DNA of 64,000 nt from Candidatus Nitrosopumilus sp. SW (GCF_006740685.1 NZ_CP035425.1:473687-537686); one strand, 5' to 3'; numbered from the stretch's first letter, positions 43,086-53,790 are shown. Made by a program: numbers and translations. Notes: a model not told the origin generated them from the letters alone.

Positions 43086-44306
43086 TTAGTTCTCCAATTT
43101 TTCAATCTCTTTTCGAAGTAAAGAGTCTGTTTCTTTAATTGACTTCTCAATAGTGTTTGAGATATACTTTAAATCATCAAACTCTATTTTGAAATCAGTT
43201 TTTCCTTTGAATGAGGATTTTTTGTATCTTACATCAAATGATTTTCCATTAATTGTCAATGAAGTATTTTCACTAGTTCTAGGTACAATAAATCTACTAG
43301 ATTCAGATATTCTAACACCTAATGTACCAGTTTCAAGGACCAACGTATCAACAATTTCATCAATATTTTGATCATCACATAGTACAGAAATTAGATTTGT
43401 AGGTCTTCCTTTTTTTGTAATCCCGTGATAGATTGAGACATCTTTAGCACCTTTTTGCATAATTTTTTCAATAAGATTTCCAAGTATTTCACCTGAAACA
43501 TCATCAACATTAGTTTCGATAATTTTTACAGAGTCACTTTCTAAATTATTTGTGGAGCCTCGAACTACCTTTAACACATTTGAAAAATTTTGAAAATCTT
43601 TTTGTCCTGCACCATAACCAATTGAATCAATTTTCATGGTAGGATAATAATCCATACAAGTATTAGTCAAATTAGCCAAAATGCAGGCACCAGTAGGAGT
43701 TGTCAATTCCTCATTAGCATCATTGCCTTTAATTTTGAGATAAGAGTTTTTGAAAATCTCAAGAATGGCACTTGCAGGATTAGACATTGTTCCATGTGAA
43801 AAAGTTACACTTCCACCACCTACAGAAACAGGCATGGAAATAATTTTTTCATCAAATAACTTCAAATCATCTAAAGCAATTGTAATTCCAACAATATCAA
43901 TTAGTGTATCAATACTAGATGCTTCATGAAAATGAACAGAATCTTCCGAGACCCCATGTATTTTGGATTCTGAAGAAATTAGTGAATTAATACAGGATTC
44001 AGCAAAGGTCTTTGCCTTCTCTGAAAGACCCAAGTTTTGTGTAGAGTCATTAATTGCTTTTTTAATTTCAGATCCTTTTCTTTCATGAGAATTCTCATCA
44101 ACATCTAAAATTAGTTGAAGAGCTTCAATTCCTCGTTTTTTGGTTTTTTGAAAATCAATTTCTTTAATGGTAGAATCTGAAAAAAATTTTTCAGATTTTT
44201 TGATTCCATCAATTACCTTTTCTTTATTGGCCCCCAAATCAATTAAAGATGAAAGAAGCATATCTCCAGATATTCCAGCAATTTGCGGATCAATTACCAA
44301 AACCAT
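43086..44306 (-). CDS. larC: LarC-type nickel insertion protein (pyridinium-3,5-bisthiocarboxylate nickel chelatase)
   Basis: The 406-residue protein is the LarC family nickel cyclometallase, which inserts Ni into the pincer nucleotide using CTP. Family features are GISGDMLLSSLIDLG near the N-terminus, SVHFHEASSIDTLIDIVG (~residue 125), LTTPTGACILANL, ETNVDDVSGEILGN (~residue 265) and KKGRPTNLISVLC. The usual His-rich metal loop seen in some LarC proteins is short here. It is first of the larC-larE-desulfurase transcript and divergent from the dehydrogenase gene. Confidence 0.93.
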   Translation of the reverse strand: MVLVIDPQIAGISGDMLLSSLIDLGANKEKVIDGIKKSEKFFSDSTIKEIDFQKTKKRGIEALQLILDVDENSHERKGSEIKKAINDSTQNLGLSEKAKTFAESCINSLISSESKIHGVSEDSVHFHEASSIDTLIDIVGITIALDDLKLFDEKIISMPVSVGGGSVTFSHGTMSNPASAILEIFKNSYLKIKGNDANEELTTPTGACILANLTNTCMDYYPTMKIDSIGYGAGQKDFQNFSNVLKVVRGSTNNLESDSVKIIETNVDDVSGEILGNLIEKIMQKGAKDVSIYHGITKKGRPTNLISVLCDDQNIDEIVDTLVLETGTLGVRISESSRFIVPRTSENTSLTINGKSFDVRYKKSSFKGKTDFKIEFDDLKYISNTIEKSIKETDSLLRKEIEKLEN

Positions 44307-44396
44307 TGATTAAAAATTATCAAAAATGCTTATAAATTCGTCTGATCGGTATGAAATTTCACTAGATTTAATTATTGAAAATTAACAGCGAATTTT
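44307..44396. promoter_or_regulatory. Divergent promoter region between larC and mdh
   Basis: The 90-bp AT-rich spacer holds both promoters. TTATAAATT (about 44330-44338) suits the minus-strand larC gene; TTTAATTATT (about 44368-44377) suits the plus-strand dehydrogenase at ~20-25 nt from its ATG. No repeat or operator is evident. Confidence 0.5.
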
Positions 44397-45311
44397 ATGA
44401 TTACTATAATTGGTTCAGGCAAAGTAGGCGGAGATGCTGCATTATTTTCAGCACTAAAACGACTAGATGATCAAATTTTGTTATTAGATGTTGCAGAAGG
44501 CCTACCTCAAGGAGAGGCAATGGACATCAACCATATGCTATCAGAACAAGGAATTGATGTCGAGGTTAAAGGTTCCAATAATTTTGAAGACATGAAAGGT
44601 TCCAATATTGTTGTAGTAGTTGCAGGTTCTGGAAGAAAACCAGGAATGACCCGTATGGACCTTTTGAAAATTAATGCATCAATTGTAAAAAGTGTAGTAG
44701 AAAATGTCAAAAAGTATGCAGATGACTCCATGATTATTCCAGTAACTAATCCATTAGACCCAATGGCATACATCACATACAAGGTATCAGGATTTGATAG
44801 AAGCAGAGTATTTGGAATGGGAGGTATGCTTGATTTATCAAGATTTAGACAGTTTATTCATGAAGCAACAGGACACTCTCGTGATTCTATTAGAGCACTT
44901 GTAATTGGAGAACATGGTGAAAACATGTTACCTTTACCAAGATTTTCATCTGTTTCAGGAATCCCTCTATCATCATTTCTACCAAAAGAAAAATTAGACG
45001 AGTTAGTTCAGAACACAAAACAAGTTGCAGCAAAAGTAATTGAATTAAAAGGTGCAACAGTACATGCACCAGGAAATGCAATTTCTGCAATTGTTGAATC
45101 TGTTGTAAGAGATAGAAAACAAGTGATTCCAGTAGCAACTTATCTTGATGGGGAATATGGTCATTCAGATGTAACAATTGGGGTTCCAGCAGTAATAGGA
45201 AAGAAAGGCGTAGAGAAAATTATCGAACTAGATCTTAATGATGATGAAAAACAGGTCTTTAACAAAGCAGTTGAGAGTGTTAAAGGTGCAATTTCAGGTA
45301 TTGAAATCTAA
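44397..45311 (+). CDS. Malate/lactate dehydrogenase family protein
   Basis: The 304-residue NAD(P)-dependent 2-hydroxyacid dehydrogenase has the Rossmann motif [14 protein letters not shown], Asp after strand 2 (LLLDVAEG), [15 protein letters not shown] (substrate Arg and loop), [10 protein letters not shown], and the catalytic His in IGEHGENM. It interconverts malate and oxaloacetate (or lactate and pyruvate). The Arg residues of the GMTRMDL loop favour malate. Its pairing with larB suggests shared expression with the nickel-pincer genes; the biochemical connection is not established. Confidence 0.94.
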   Translation: MITIIGSGKVGGDAALFSALKRLDDQILLLDVAEGLPQGEAMDINHMLSEQGIDVEVKGSNNFEDMKGSNIVVVVAGSGRKPGMTRMDLLKINASIVKSVVENVKKYADDSMIIPVTNPLDPMAYITYKVSGFDRSRVFGMGGMLDLSRFRQFIHEATGHSRDSIRALVIGEHGENMLPLPRFSSVSGIPLSSFLPKEKLDELVQNTKQVAAKVIELKGATVHAPGNAISAIVESVVRDRKQVIPVATYLDGEYGHSDVTIGVPAVIGKKGVEKIIELDLNDDEKQVFNKAVESVKGAISGIEI

Positions 45312-45344
45312 GCCTTTTTTTATCGATAAAAAGAAAAACCATCA

Positions 45345-46121
45345 ATGGAAACTCATGAGATTCTAAAAGCTGTAAAATCAGGAAAGATTTCAGTTAATGA
45401 TGCAAAAAGACTACTATCATTATATTCTATAGAAGAGATAGAAGGAATTGCCAAGATTGATATCAATAGGAGAAAACGAAGAGGAATCCCAGAGATAGTT
45501 TTTGCAGAGACAAAAGAACTAGATGAAATTAAAAAAATCATAAAAAGAATTTTAGAAAAATCAAATTCTGTAATTGTTTCAAGGTTAAAGAAAGCAGACT
45601 ATCCAAAAATCCAGGCATTTGCAAAGAAACTAAAAGTCAAAGTCAAAACAGGAAAGAAATCATCTACATTATTGTTGTTTAAAAAACCAATTAAATTTCA
45701 AGGAGGCAAAGTAGGAATTCTTACTGCAGGAACTTCAGATATTGGAGTGGCGGAGGAAGCAAGAATTGTCTGTGAAGCAATGAATTGTAAATGCATCACA
45801 AGTTACGATGTGGGAGTAGCAGGAATTCAAAGAATTTTTCCAATTTTAAAAGAAATGGTAGAAGAGGATGTGGATTGCATTATAGTTGCTGCAGGGATGG
45901 AAGGAGCACTTGCAACACTAGTTTCCACACTAGTAGATATTCCAGTTATTGGAATTCCAACATCAGTAGGATATGGTTATGGTGAAAAAGGAATTGCAGC
46001 TCTTGCTTCGATGCTTCAAAGTTGTTCATTAGGACTATCAGTTGTAAACATAGATAACGGCATTGCAGCTGGTGGAATTGCAGCCAATATCGCAAATAGA
46101 ACAATAAGAAAAAGAGAATAA
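45345..46121 (+). CDS. larB: LarB-type carboxylase (pyridinium-3,5-dicarboxylate synthase)
   Basis: The 258-residue AIR-carboxylase-like protein carboxylates nicotinic acid adenine dinucleotide in nickel-pincer cofactor synthesis. It has an N-terminal helical part, then the LarB core with ILTAGTSDIGVAEEARIVCE (~residues 127-146), YDVGVAGIQRIF, VAAGMEGALATLVSTLVDIP and GIPTSVGYGYGEKG. It lies 33 bp after the dehydrogenase. With larC and larE across the divergent promoter, all three cofactor-building enzymes are present. Confidence 0.94.
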   Translation: METHEILKAVKSGKISVNDAKRLLSLYSIEEIEGIAKIDINRRKRRGIPEIVFAETKELDEIKKIIKRILEKSNSVIVSRLKKADYPKIQAFAKKLKVKVKTGKKSSTLLLFKKPIKFQGGKVGILTAGTSDIGVAEEARIVCEAMNCKCITSYDVGVAGIQRIFPILKEMVEEDVDCIIVAAGMEGALATLVSTLVDIPVIGIPTSVGYGYGEKGIAALASMLQSCSLGLSVVNIDNGIAAGGIAANIANRTIRKRE

Positions 46122-46193
46122 GTGAAAAATACAATTCAAGAGGCAAATTAACCTCGTAAATGATATATAACATAGTTAAACGAAATGTGATAG

Positions 46194-47774
46194 TTGGCTG
46201 GCAAACGTGTTGTACTTACTGCTGATCGTAGTTTAATGACAAATTATAGAGGAAATTTTCTTTATGGATTTATTGCATGTGGACCATATGAGGTTCTTCC
46301 TGAATGGGTTTTTGATAAGGTATTTTGTCCATCAGTTGAGACAGACCCAATCACAGGAGAGGCAAAGGTTGCACAAATTGGATTAAGAAGAATTGAAAGT
46401 TCATTGATTCAAGGTGGTTATAAGAGAGAAGACGTGTTCATCGGACATCCAGACATGTTACACAAATCAATTGGACCAGATACCAAAGTTGTAGGTATCA
46501 ACGTAATGGATCCATTAGGAATGGCACCAGTTACTACAACAATGTCACCAGAAAAATTGTCATATGTTGCAATGAAATTTAAAAAAATGTGTGCAAGTAT
46601 TATCCAACTCAAAAAGAAATATGATTTTAAAGTTGTTGTTGGTGGAAATGGAGCATGGGAATTAGCAAAATCAGATAGAATGAAAATTCATGGAATTGAC
46701 ACAGTAGTAGTTGGCGAAGCAGATGAACTAGCAGTTGATCTATTCCAAGATTTAGAGAAAAATGACGCACCAGAATTAATGCATTGTTTTGTAAGAAACC
46801 TTGAAAACATTCCAGTTATCGAAGGACCTACAATCAATTCTTTGATCGAGGCGATGAGAGGATGTGGAAGAGGTTGTGACTTTTGTGATGTAAATAAAAG
46901 ATCAAAAAAAGATCTTCCTATAGAAAGACTACAACATGAGGCAAAAACCAATTTAGATTACGGTTTTGATTCAATTTGGTTACATTCTGATGAAATGTTA
47001 CTTTATGGATGTGACAATAGAGACTTTGTTCCAAACAGAGATGCAATTACAGATTTGTGGAAGTCATTAAAAGGACTTGGTGCAAACTTTATTGGAACAA
47101 CACATATGACATTTTCTGCAGTTGCAGCAGATCCTACATTGATGCAACAAATTTCACACATTAACGGTCAAGATAAATCAGGAAGATGGCTTGCAACTAA
47201 TTTAGGAATTGAAACAGTTGCACCAGACATGGTAAAGAAACATCTTGGTGTAAAAACAAGACCATTTTCAACAGAAGAGTGGGGTAGTGTAGTTAGAGAA
47301 GGCGCAAAAATTCTTAATGAAAATCACTGGTTCCCAGCTGCTACAATCATTATTGGTTGGCCAGATGAAACACCAGATGATATTCAATATACGATTGATA
47401 TGATGAGTGACTTTAGAGAGATGGACTTTAGAGGATTGGTAGCCCCATTGTTGTATCAAGATTTTAGTGAAAAGAATTCAATGCATTTTGGAAACTTGAA
47501 TGAGGCTCAATTTACTCTGTTTTGGAAGTGTTGGGAGAATAATCTACGAGTAATCAATGATATTATTCCAATTATTCTTAGAAACAAGACATATGGTCCA
47601 CCAATGAAAGTTTTCATGTACGGAATTTTGAAAGCAGGAACTTGGGCAATTATGAGGTATCTAAGAGGATTGTGTAAAGATCTCTTTAATGGAAGAACCC
47701 CTGATGAAATAATTGACAAATATGCCAGAAGTAGATCAGTATCTGCTCCTAAAATTCAAACAAAGAAACTATAG
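46194..47774 (+). CDS. B12-binding-type radical SAM enzyme, possibly lipid-modifying
   Basis: The 526-residue protein has an N-terminal Rossmann/cobalamin-binding-like part (residues ~1-190; VVGINVMDPLG, VVVGGNGAWEL, VVVGEADELA) and a radical SAM core with CGRGCDFCDV (~residues 223-230, CxxxCxxC for the 4Fe-4S cluster). The TIM-barrel half contains GLETVAP-like LGIETVAPDMVKK and IIGWPDETPDD. The sequence opens LTADRSLMTNYRGNFLYGF, a pattern I associate with archaeal GDGT-ring-forming GrsA/GrsB-like proteins, but I cannot confirm the match; methylthiotransferase-type or other substrates are alternatives. The start is TTG at 46194. Confidence 0.88.
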   Translation: MAGKRVVLTADRSLMTNYRGNFLYGFIACGPYEVLPEWVFDKVFCPSVETDPITGEAKVAQIGLRRIESSLIQGGYKREDVFIGHPDMLHKSIGPDTKVVGINVMDPLGMAPVTTTMSPEKLSYVAMKFKKMCASIIQLKKKYDFKVVVGGNGAWELAKSDRMKIHGIDTVVVGEADELAVDLFQDLEKNDAPELMHCFVRNLENIPVIEGPTINSLIEAMRGCGRGCDFCDVNKRSKKDLPIERLQHEAKTNLDYGFDSIWLHSDEMLLYGCDNRDFVPNRDAITDLWKSLKGLGANFIGTTHMTFSAVAADPTLMQQISHINGQDKSGRWLATNLGIETVAPDMVKKHLGVKTRPFSTEEWGSVVREGAKILNENHWFPAATIIIGWPDETPDDIQYTIDMMSDFREMDFRGLVAPLLYQDFSEKNSMHFGNLNEAQFTLFWKCWENNLRVINDIIPIILRNKTYGPPMKVFMYGILKAGTWAIMRYLRGLCKDLFNGRTPDEIIDKYARSRSVSAPKIQTKKL

Positions 47775-48092
47775 TTTTTCTAGTGCTACATCTGCAATAG
47801 TATTTCTTTTCGGTGTTAAAGAAACAAAGTAAACTTTGTCTGCCCTTTCAATATTATCTACTTTTTTGTAAGATTTTGAGTGAACATCAAATTCATAGAT
47901 TCCAGGTTCCAATGAACCTTTTACATATAACATCAGATATGTTTCCCCAGTAGAAGGACTAAGTGGAATAAAGGACATCACATGATCCTTGTAAGAGTTA
48001 ATCGGAATAGTGTTCTTCATTGGAGGTGCAGCTGATGCCAAATACATGAAAATATCTTCAATTGAATCAAATTCTTCATATTCAATATGCAT
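47769..48092 (-). CDS. Hypothetical protein
   Basis: The 107-residue soluble protein begins MHIEYEEFDSIEDIFMYLAS and continues as a mostly beta domain (YLMLYVKGSLEPGIYEFDVH, YFVSLTPKRNTIADVAL). It has no signal peptide, membrane segment or Cys. It converges with the radical-SAM gene with a 6-nt stop overlap. No family is recognised. The strong beta pattern and lack of low-complexity sequence support a real gene. Confidence 0.73.
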   Translation of the reverse strand: MHIEYEEFDSIEDIFMYLASAAPPMKNTIPINSYKDHVMSFIPLSPSTGETYLMLYVKGSLEPGIYEFDVHSKSYKKVDNIERADKVYFVSLTPKRNTIADVALEKL

Positions 48093-48142
48093 GAAATAAG
48101 ATAAAGTGCTTCAGTATAATAACCTAGAGTAATTCTAGAAGA

Positions 48143-49111
<969 letters not shown>

Positions 49112-49160
49112 TCATGGGTTGTGAGTATTTATGTATTTGATGAAAGAAAAATTGACCAGA

Positions 49161-52100
49161 TTATATTCGAATTATACCTTTTTTGACCAAGTATTGGATT
49201 GACTTTAGGAATTCACCTTCTGGAATTTGATCGTCTGTCCACCACTTTGCAGTGTTTTTGATCCAATCAGGGATTTCTTGTTTTGCTGAACTTCTTTCTG
49301 AGGGTTCAATAGAAATTACACCAGTTTCAATCAGATGTTCTATTCCATCGATAAATTCGCCATCAGAGATATTGTCAGAAGACCACCAACGTGCATTATT
49401 TTTTACCCAATCAGGAACATTTTCAGAAACTACATCAAAAGAAAGAATTCCAATGTTTTTCCCATCATAGGAAAGATAAACAAAGTATGTTCCAGGCAAA
49501 GTGTTTGCATGAACAGTAAACATAGAACGATAACCTCCACTATTACTCAGAGATGCAGCAAAGTTTTGTTTTGTACCATCAGGATTTGTTAGTTCTATTG
49601 ATAATGGAATACCTCGTTTATGATTTTCAATACTTCCTGTCAAAATGATTTCTTTAGAACCAATTATTGGAATTGTCACTTTTTCTGAGCTTAATTTAGC
49701 AGGAACATAATATGATACAGAAGATTTTGAATCAAGTAAACTGAAAATATTTGCATTTCCAGAAGCATCACGAGAATCATAATAACGAACATCAAGACTT
49801 CCACCAGAAGTGTAGATTAGTTTTGAGCCTGTTTTATCACAAATCTGAGATGGCATTTTGAAGACTCCTGTAAAAATTCCTGTACCAGGTCCTGTTTCTA
49901 TAAGTGTAAATCCAGTAGAAGCCAAACCTCCATGTTCAACTCCATTTATAGTGCATCGTTTGTAACGAACATCTTTGATTTTTATCTCTAACAAAATTTC
50001 TCCATCTTTTCCTATAGTATCTACATTGTCAGAGTTAGGATCATTGATCACTTGATAAATTTCAACTGTGTCACTTTTCAAATTAAGATCAGAATCACTT
50101 AGGGTAATTGTCACAGGTTGACCAAATCGAAATGTTGTTGAAGTTGTAGAAACTTTTCCAGAGTTTGTTGCAACATCAGTTTTACTTGTTGTTGTAGTTG
50201 TTACCCCAACAGAATCTAAATCAGCATAAGATATTGCAACTCCTTCTTCATCAATTAATCTATCAGTAATGATAATTTTTATTTCATCATCAATTGTTTG
50301 TGCAATTCGAATAAAATCAGGATCAAGAATGTTTAATTGATTTGTAACTGCATATTCAAAAGTACCTTCAAAAATAGATGAGTTATCTTGAGTCTCTTCT
50401 AATTCAAAACGATAAATAGAATTGTTTATACTATCACTGTTTTCCAATCCAAATGAAAAGAAGTCAAAAACGATTGGAAGTTTATTTGATTCATTAGAAA
50501 CTTTAACTGTATCAGAAGAATCAAAATCAATTATTAGAAATACACTACCAGTTTTAGTCTTAATATCCTCTACATCATTATTATCAATTTGAATAAATCC
50601 TTGAGATGAAGACACATCACCATCATCAGCAATTACAATTTGAGGAGTGGAATCACGAGAACCAAATGCAAGAGCAAATGTGGTACTACTAAAATCAGAA
50701 ATTTCTAGTTCATTTTCAAGGGATCTTAAATCATAATTGATCCAATTTGTACCTTCAACGTTAGATTCTGAAGAATCAAGAAGAGATGATGCTAAAGATG
50801 AGGCAGAAATACCTAGATTAATTGAAATCATCTCATAGGAAGCATTTGAAACATTTGAGGTATCAATTAGTAAGATGTCAGAATTTGAGTCAGGAACAGA
50901 AGATTTGGAATCATCACCTCCAGATAGAGAAGGAGATAATGAGTGAAATTCAACGCTATGTGCATGCTCTAATGTGATAGGATTTCCAATGGTGATTGTA
51001 GGAATAATTGCAGAATCCCTAAAGACATCAAGATCATCTCTAGCACCAGTGTTCAAGTTTTGATCAGGATCAATCAATAGTATTGGATATTCAGTACCAG
51101 GTCTAAGAGAACCACCAGTTCCAATTGTTAGAACAGGATCTCCATCAAAAGACACAGAAGCAGTGGAGGATCCGGTAACAACAGAGATAGATTCTTTATT
51201 GTATGTTATTTGTCCAGTTTGTCCTCTAGGTGCGTTATCCAAAATACCAATTATAGATTGATCATTTGAATCAGAGCTAGAGAAAACTCCAGAGTTTGGT
51301 TCTTGTTCAGTTAAAGTAACTATGTTGGAGTAAGTGTTTGGAACTGCATCAGATACTGATAGATGGGGTTGATCATTATTTGTTTTTAATTCCATAATAT
51401 TACCAAGATTTAGAGATAATTTTCCATTATCTTCAAATCCCAAATTTGAAAGATGAGGAATCAGATTGACTAACCCTGCATTTCCATTTGCATCGTTATT
51501 ACCAGAATTATCAAATGCTTGGTAAAATGTACTTGAAGTTGAATTAATATTAAATGTCCAAGAATCTTCATCAGTTGGATCTTGATTTAATTGAATATCA
51601 TTAAGAGTCAGAAAAACTTCAGAATTTTCAGGATAAAGTTCCCTATCAAGTTCTAAAGAAATATTTTGAATTTCATCATAATCAAGATATACTTGTTGAG
51701 AAGGCCCACCAGGGTTGTATTGTATTGTTACATCATCAAAAGAATAAAGTTGGATTAATGGCCATGCATCAGCATCTAATCCAATTTGCCCAGAGGGGAT
51801 ATTGGAGTTTGTGTTGATAGATTTTGCATTTCTAACGACATTATTATGATTAGAAGTGTTTGTAGGACTAGAAGTGCATTGAGAGAAAGATGAATCACCA
51901 TTAGTAGAACCAGAAACAGAATCAGGCCTAGGAATTGCAAAACCATCAGTTTCACTAAGAGAAATTCCAAAAACAGATGTTGCAGTATCACGGCTGCAAA
52001 ACTCCCCAAAGTCTAATCCTTTTCCTGCTAAACCAACAGTTGCATCAGCAATTTTTGCCTTGTCAACATTTGCAAAATAAGCATACCAATTTCCATCTGT

Positions 52101-52343
52101 TGCTTGTACCATACGAAGGGTTTTTCCATTGAGGGTAACATCAGGTTCACCTTTTCCTTCGTCAGTATCAGAAATATTGGAATCACGGATAACTACTTCA
52201 ATTACCATAGAACCTGCAAAAACATTACCAAATTCTGAATTTTCAGCAGATACGGATAGATTAGGATTTGAGGCATGAGCATCCATTAACGGGATAAGCA
52301 TAATTGAGAAAAAGATTAGCAAAAATAACCAATTTTTGTCCAA
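49161..52343 (-). CDS. Large S-layer-like surface protein
   Basis: The 1060-residue exported protein resembles the major surface-layer proteins of Nitrosopumilus: after the signal (MDKNWLFLLIFFSIMLIPLM) come GEGKGEPDVTLNGKTLRMVQ-like, NWYAYFANVDKAKIA and VVRNAKSINTNSNIPSGQIG stretches, then a long series of beta-sandwich domains with Asp-rich calcium-type turns (DSDLNLKSD, DPDQNLNTG) and SGxF motifs. The C-terminus carries two Trp-rich modules (VPDWVKNNARWW, IPDWIKNTAKWW, each ~40 residues). It is shorter than the major S-layer protein known in the group, so a paralogue is likely. I prefer the TTG start at 52343; an in-frame start at 52457 would overlap the divergent CDF gene. Confidence 0.86.
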   Translation of the reverse strand: MDKNWLFLLIFFSIMLIPLMDAHASNPNLSVSAENSEFGNVFAGSMVIEVVIRDSNISDTDEGKGEPDVTLNGKTLRMVQATDGNWYAYFANVDKAKIADATVGLAGKGLDFGEFCSRDTATSVFGISLSETDGFAIPRPDSVSGSTNGDSSFSQCTSSPTNTSNHNNVVRNAKSINTNSNIPSGQIGLDADAWPLIQLYSFDDVTIQYNPGGPSQQVYLDYDEIQNISLELDRELYPENSEVFLTLNDIQLNQDPTDEDSWTFNINSTSSTFYQAFDNSGNNDANGNAGLVNLIPHLSNLGFEDNGKLSLNLGNIMELKTNNDQPHLSVSDAVPNTYSNIVTLTEQEPNSGVFSSSDSNDQSIIGILDNAPRGQTGQITYNKESISVVTGSSTASVSFDGDPVLTIGTGGSLRPGTEYPILLIDPDQNLNTGARDDLDVFRDSAIIPTITIGNPITLEHAHSVEFHSLSPSLSGGDDSKSSVPDSNSDILLIDTSNVSNASYEMISINLGISASSLASSLLDSSESNVEGTNWINYDLRSLENELEISDFSSTTFALAFGSRDSTPQIVIADDGDVSSSQGFIQIDNNDVEDIKTKTGSVFLIIDFDSSDTVKVSNESNKLPIVFDFFSFGLENSDSINNSIYRFELEETQDNSSIFEGTFEYAVTNQLNILDPDFIRIAQTIDDEIKIIITDRLIDEEGVAISYADLDSVGVTTTTTSKTDVATNSGKVSTTSTTFRFGQPVTITLSDSDLNLKSDTVEIYQVINDPNSDNVDTIGKDGEILLEIKIKDVRYKRCTINGVEHGGLASTGFTLIETGPGTGIFTGVFKMPSQICDKTGSKLIYTSGGSLDVRYYDSRDASGNANIFSLLDSKSSVSYYVPAKLSSEKVTIPIIGSKEIILTGSIENHKRGIPLSIELTNPDGTKQNFAASLSNSGGYRSMFTVHANTLPGTYFVYLSYDGKNIGILSFDVVSENVPDWVKNNARWWSSDNISDGEFIDGIEHLIETGVISIEPSERSSAKQEIPDWIKNTAKWWTDDQIPEGEFLKSIQYLVKKGIIRI

Positions 52344-52437
52344 TATTGAAAATGAGGTCTCTTTCCAAATAACGTTATCGCACGATTCATCCTTAGAAAC
52401 TTGTAATACATGATAGAAATTATTAGAAAATAAGAAA

Positions 52438-53790
52438 ATGTTTGTACAAAGAACCAAGGTTTTACAGATTTCGCTTTTAGCGATTTTTTCGGCATTTTTG
52501 GTAGAGTTAATTTTTGGTCTTGTTTCAAATAGTTTGGCACTAATTACAGACAGTATTCATGCATTACTAGATAGTGTAGTAACTTTGGTATTACTCTTAG
52601 CTGCTAGAATGGCAATAAAACCACCAGATGCAGAACATACCTACGGTCATGGAAAAATTGAATCATTAGGAGGGCTAATTGGAGGAATTGCAATTTTTCT
52701 GATTGCATGCTTTTTCATTTATGAGTCCATTAACAGAATACAAAGTCCTCCACCAAACATATTGCCTGGAATATTTGCAATAATTGGCGGATTATACACA
52801 ATAGGAATTGATATTTTTAGAATAATTCTTTTGAGAAGATCAATTCAAAGAATTGGCGGAACGACTCTCAAAGCAGATTTTTATCATGCATTCATGGATC
52901 TTGGTTCAACACTAGTAGCAATTATTGGAATTGTTTTAGCATCTTACGGCGTGTATCAAGGTGACTTTGTTGCAGCATTGATTTTAGGAGGTTTGTTAGC
53001 AGCACTTAGTGTTAAACTGGTTTACAAAACAGCTCTTGATTTGACAGATATTATTTCACCAGATCTTGTCAAAAATGTAAGAGGTATTGCTGAATCAACA
53101 GAAGGGGTAATTGGTGCAGACTCGGTATTAATGAGACGTTCTGGAGATACAATTTTTGCAGATGTTACAATATCATTAAGAGGAGACACCAGTTTTGATA
53201 GAGCACATGAGATAAGCAATAATGTTGAGAAAAATATCAAAAATGAAATTCCAAATGCTTCAATTACAATTCATTTTGAGCCGGATTGGGAAGATGTTCC
53301 TTTAGATGCAAAAATTCTAGATATTGCCAAAAGTGTAGAAGGAGTAAAAGGAGTACATAATGTTAGTACACATAAAACCAAAGGAAAGACATTTTCTAAC
53401 TTGCATGTGATGGTCGACAGAGAGAAAAATCTATCATCAGCTCACAAAATTTCAGAAGTTATAGAACAAAGAATTCGAGAAAACATTCCTGAAATAGAGC
53501 ATGCCACAATTCACCTAGAGCCATTTGTTACAATGCCAGAAAATTTTAATCTAGAAGATAAGGTCACTGAAGAAAAGATCAAGAGGATTTTGGAAAAATA
53601 TCCTGAAATTAAAAAAATTGGAAGAATTGTATCTTTGAATTTTGAGAACATACTCAAAATTGACATTGATTGTTCATTTGACAAAGAATCATCAATTGAA
53701 AAAGTTCATGATTTGACATCAGAAATAGAACATATCATAAGAGCAGAAATTAAAAATTCAGTAATTACGATTCATCCAGAACCAAACTAA
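52438..53790 (+). CDS. CDF-family metal cation efflux protein with three C-terminal domains
   Basis: The 450-residue cation diffusion facilitator probably exports Zn, Fe, Mn or Co by proton exchange. Six transmembrane helices span residues ~5-195, with metal-site motifs DSIHALLD (helix 2) and DFYHAFMD (helix 5). The cytoplasmic part holds three tandem ferredoxin-like dimerisation domains (~205-285, ~290-370, ~375-450), each ending in ITIHFEP, ATIHLEP or ITIHPEP; most CDFs have one. It converges with the ZIP gene by a 4-nt stop overlap. Whether it works against ZIP uptake is inference. Confidence 0.93.
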   Translation: MFVQRTKVLQISLLAIFSAFLVELIFGLVSNSLALITDSIHALLDSVVTLVLLLAARMAIKPPDAEHTYGHGKIESLGGLIGGIAIFLIACFFIYESINRIQSPPPNILPGIFAIIGGLYTIGIDIFRIILLRRSIQRIGGTTLKADFYHAFMDLGSTLVAIIGIVLASYGVYQGDFVAALILGGLLAALSVKLVYKTALDLTDIISPDLVKNVRGIAESTEGVIGADSVLMRRSGDTIFADVTISLRGDTSFDRAHEISNNVEKNIKNEIPNASITIHFEPDWEDVPLDAKILDIAKSVEGVKGVHNVSTHKTKGKTFSNLHVMVDREKNLSSAHKISEVIEQRIRENIPEIEHATIHLEPFVTMPENFNLEDKVTEEKIKRILEKYPEIKKIGRIVSLNFENILKIDIDCSFDKESSIEKVHDLTSEIEHIIRAEIKNSVITIHPEPN

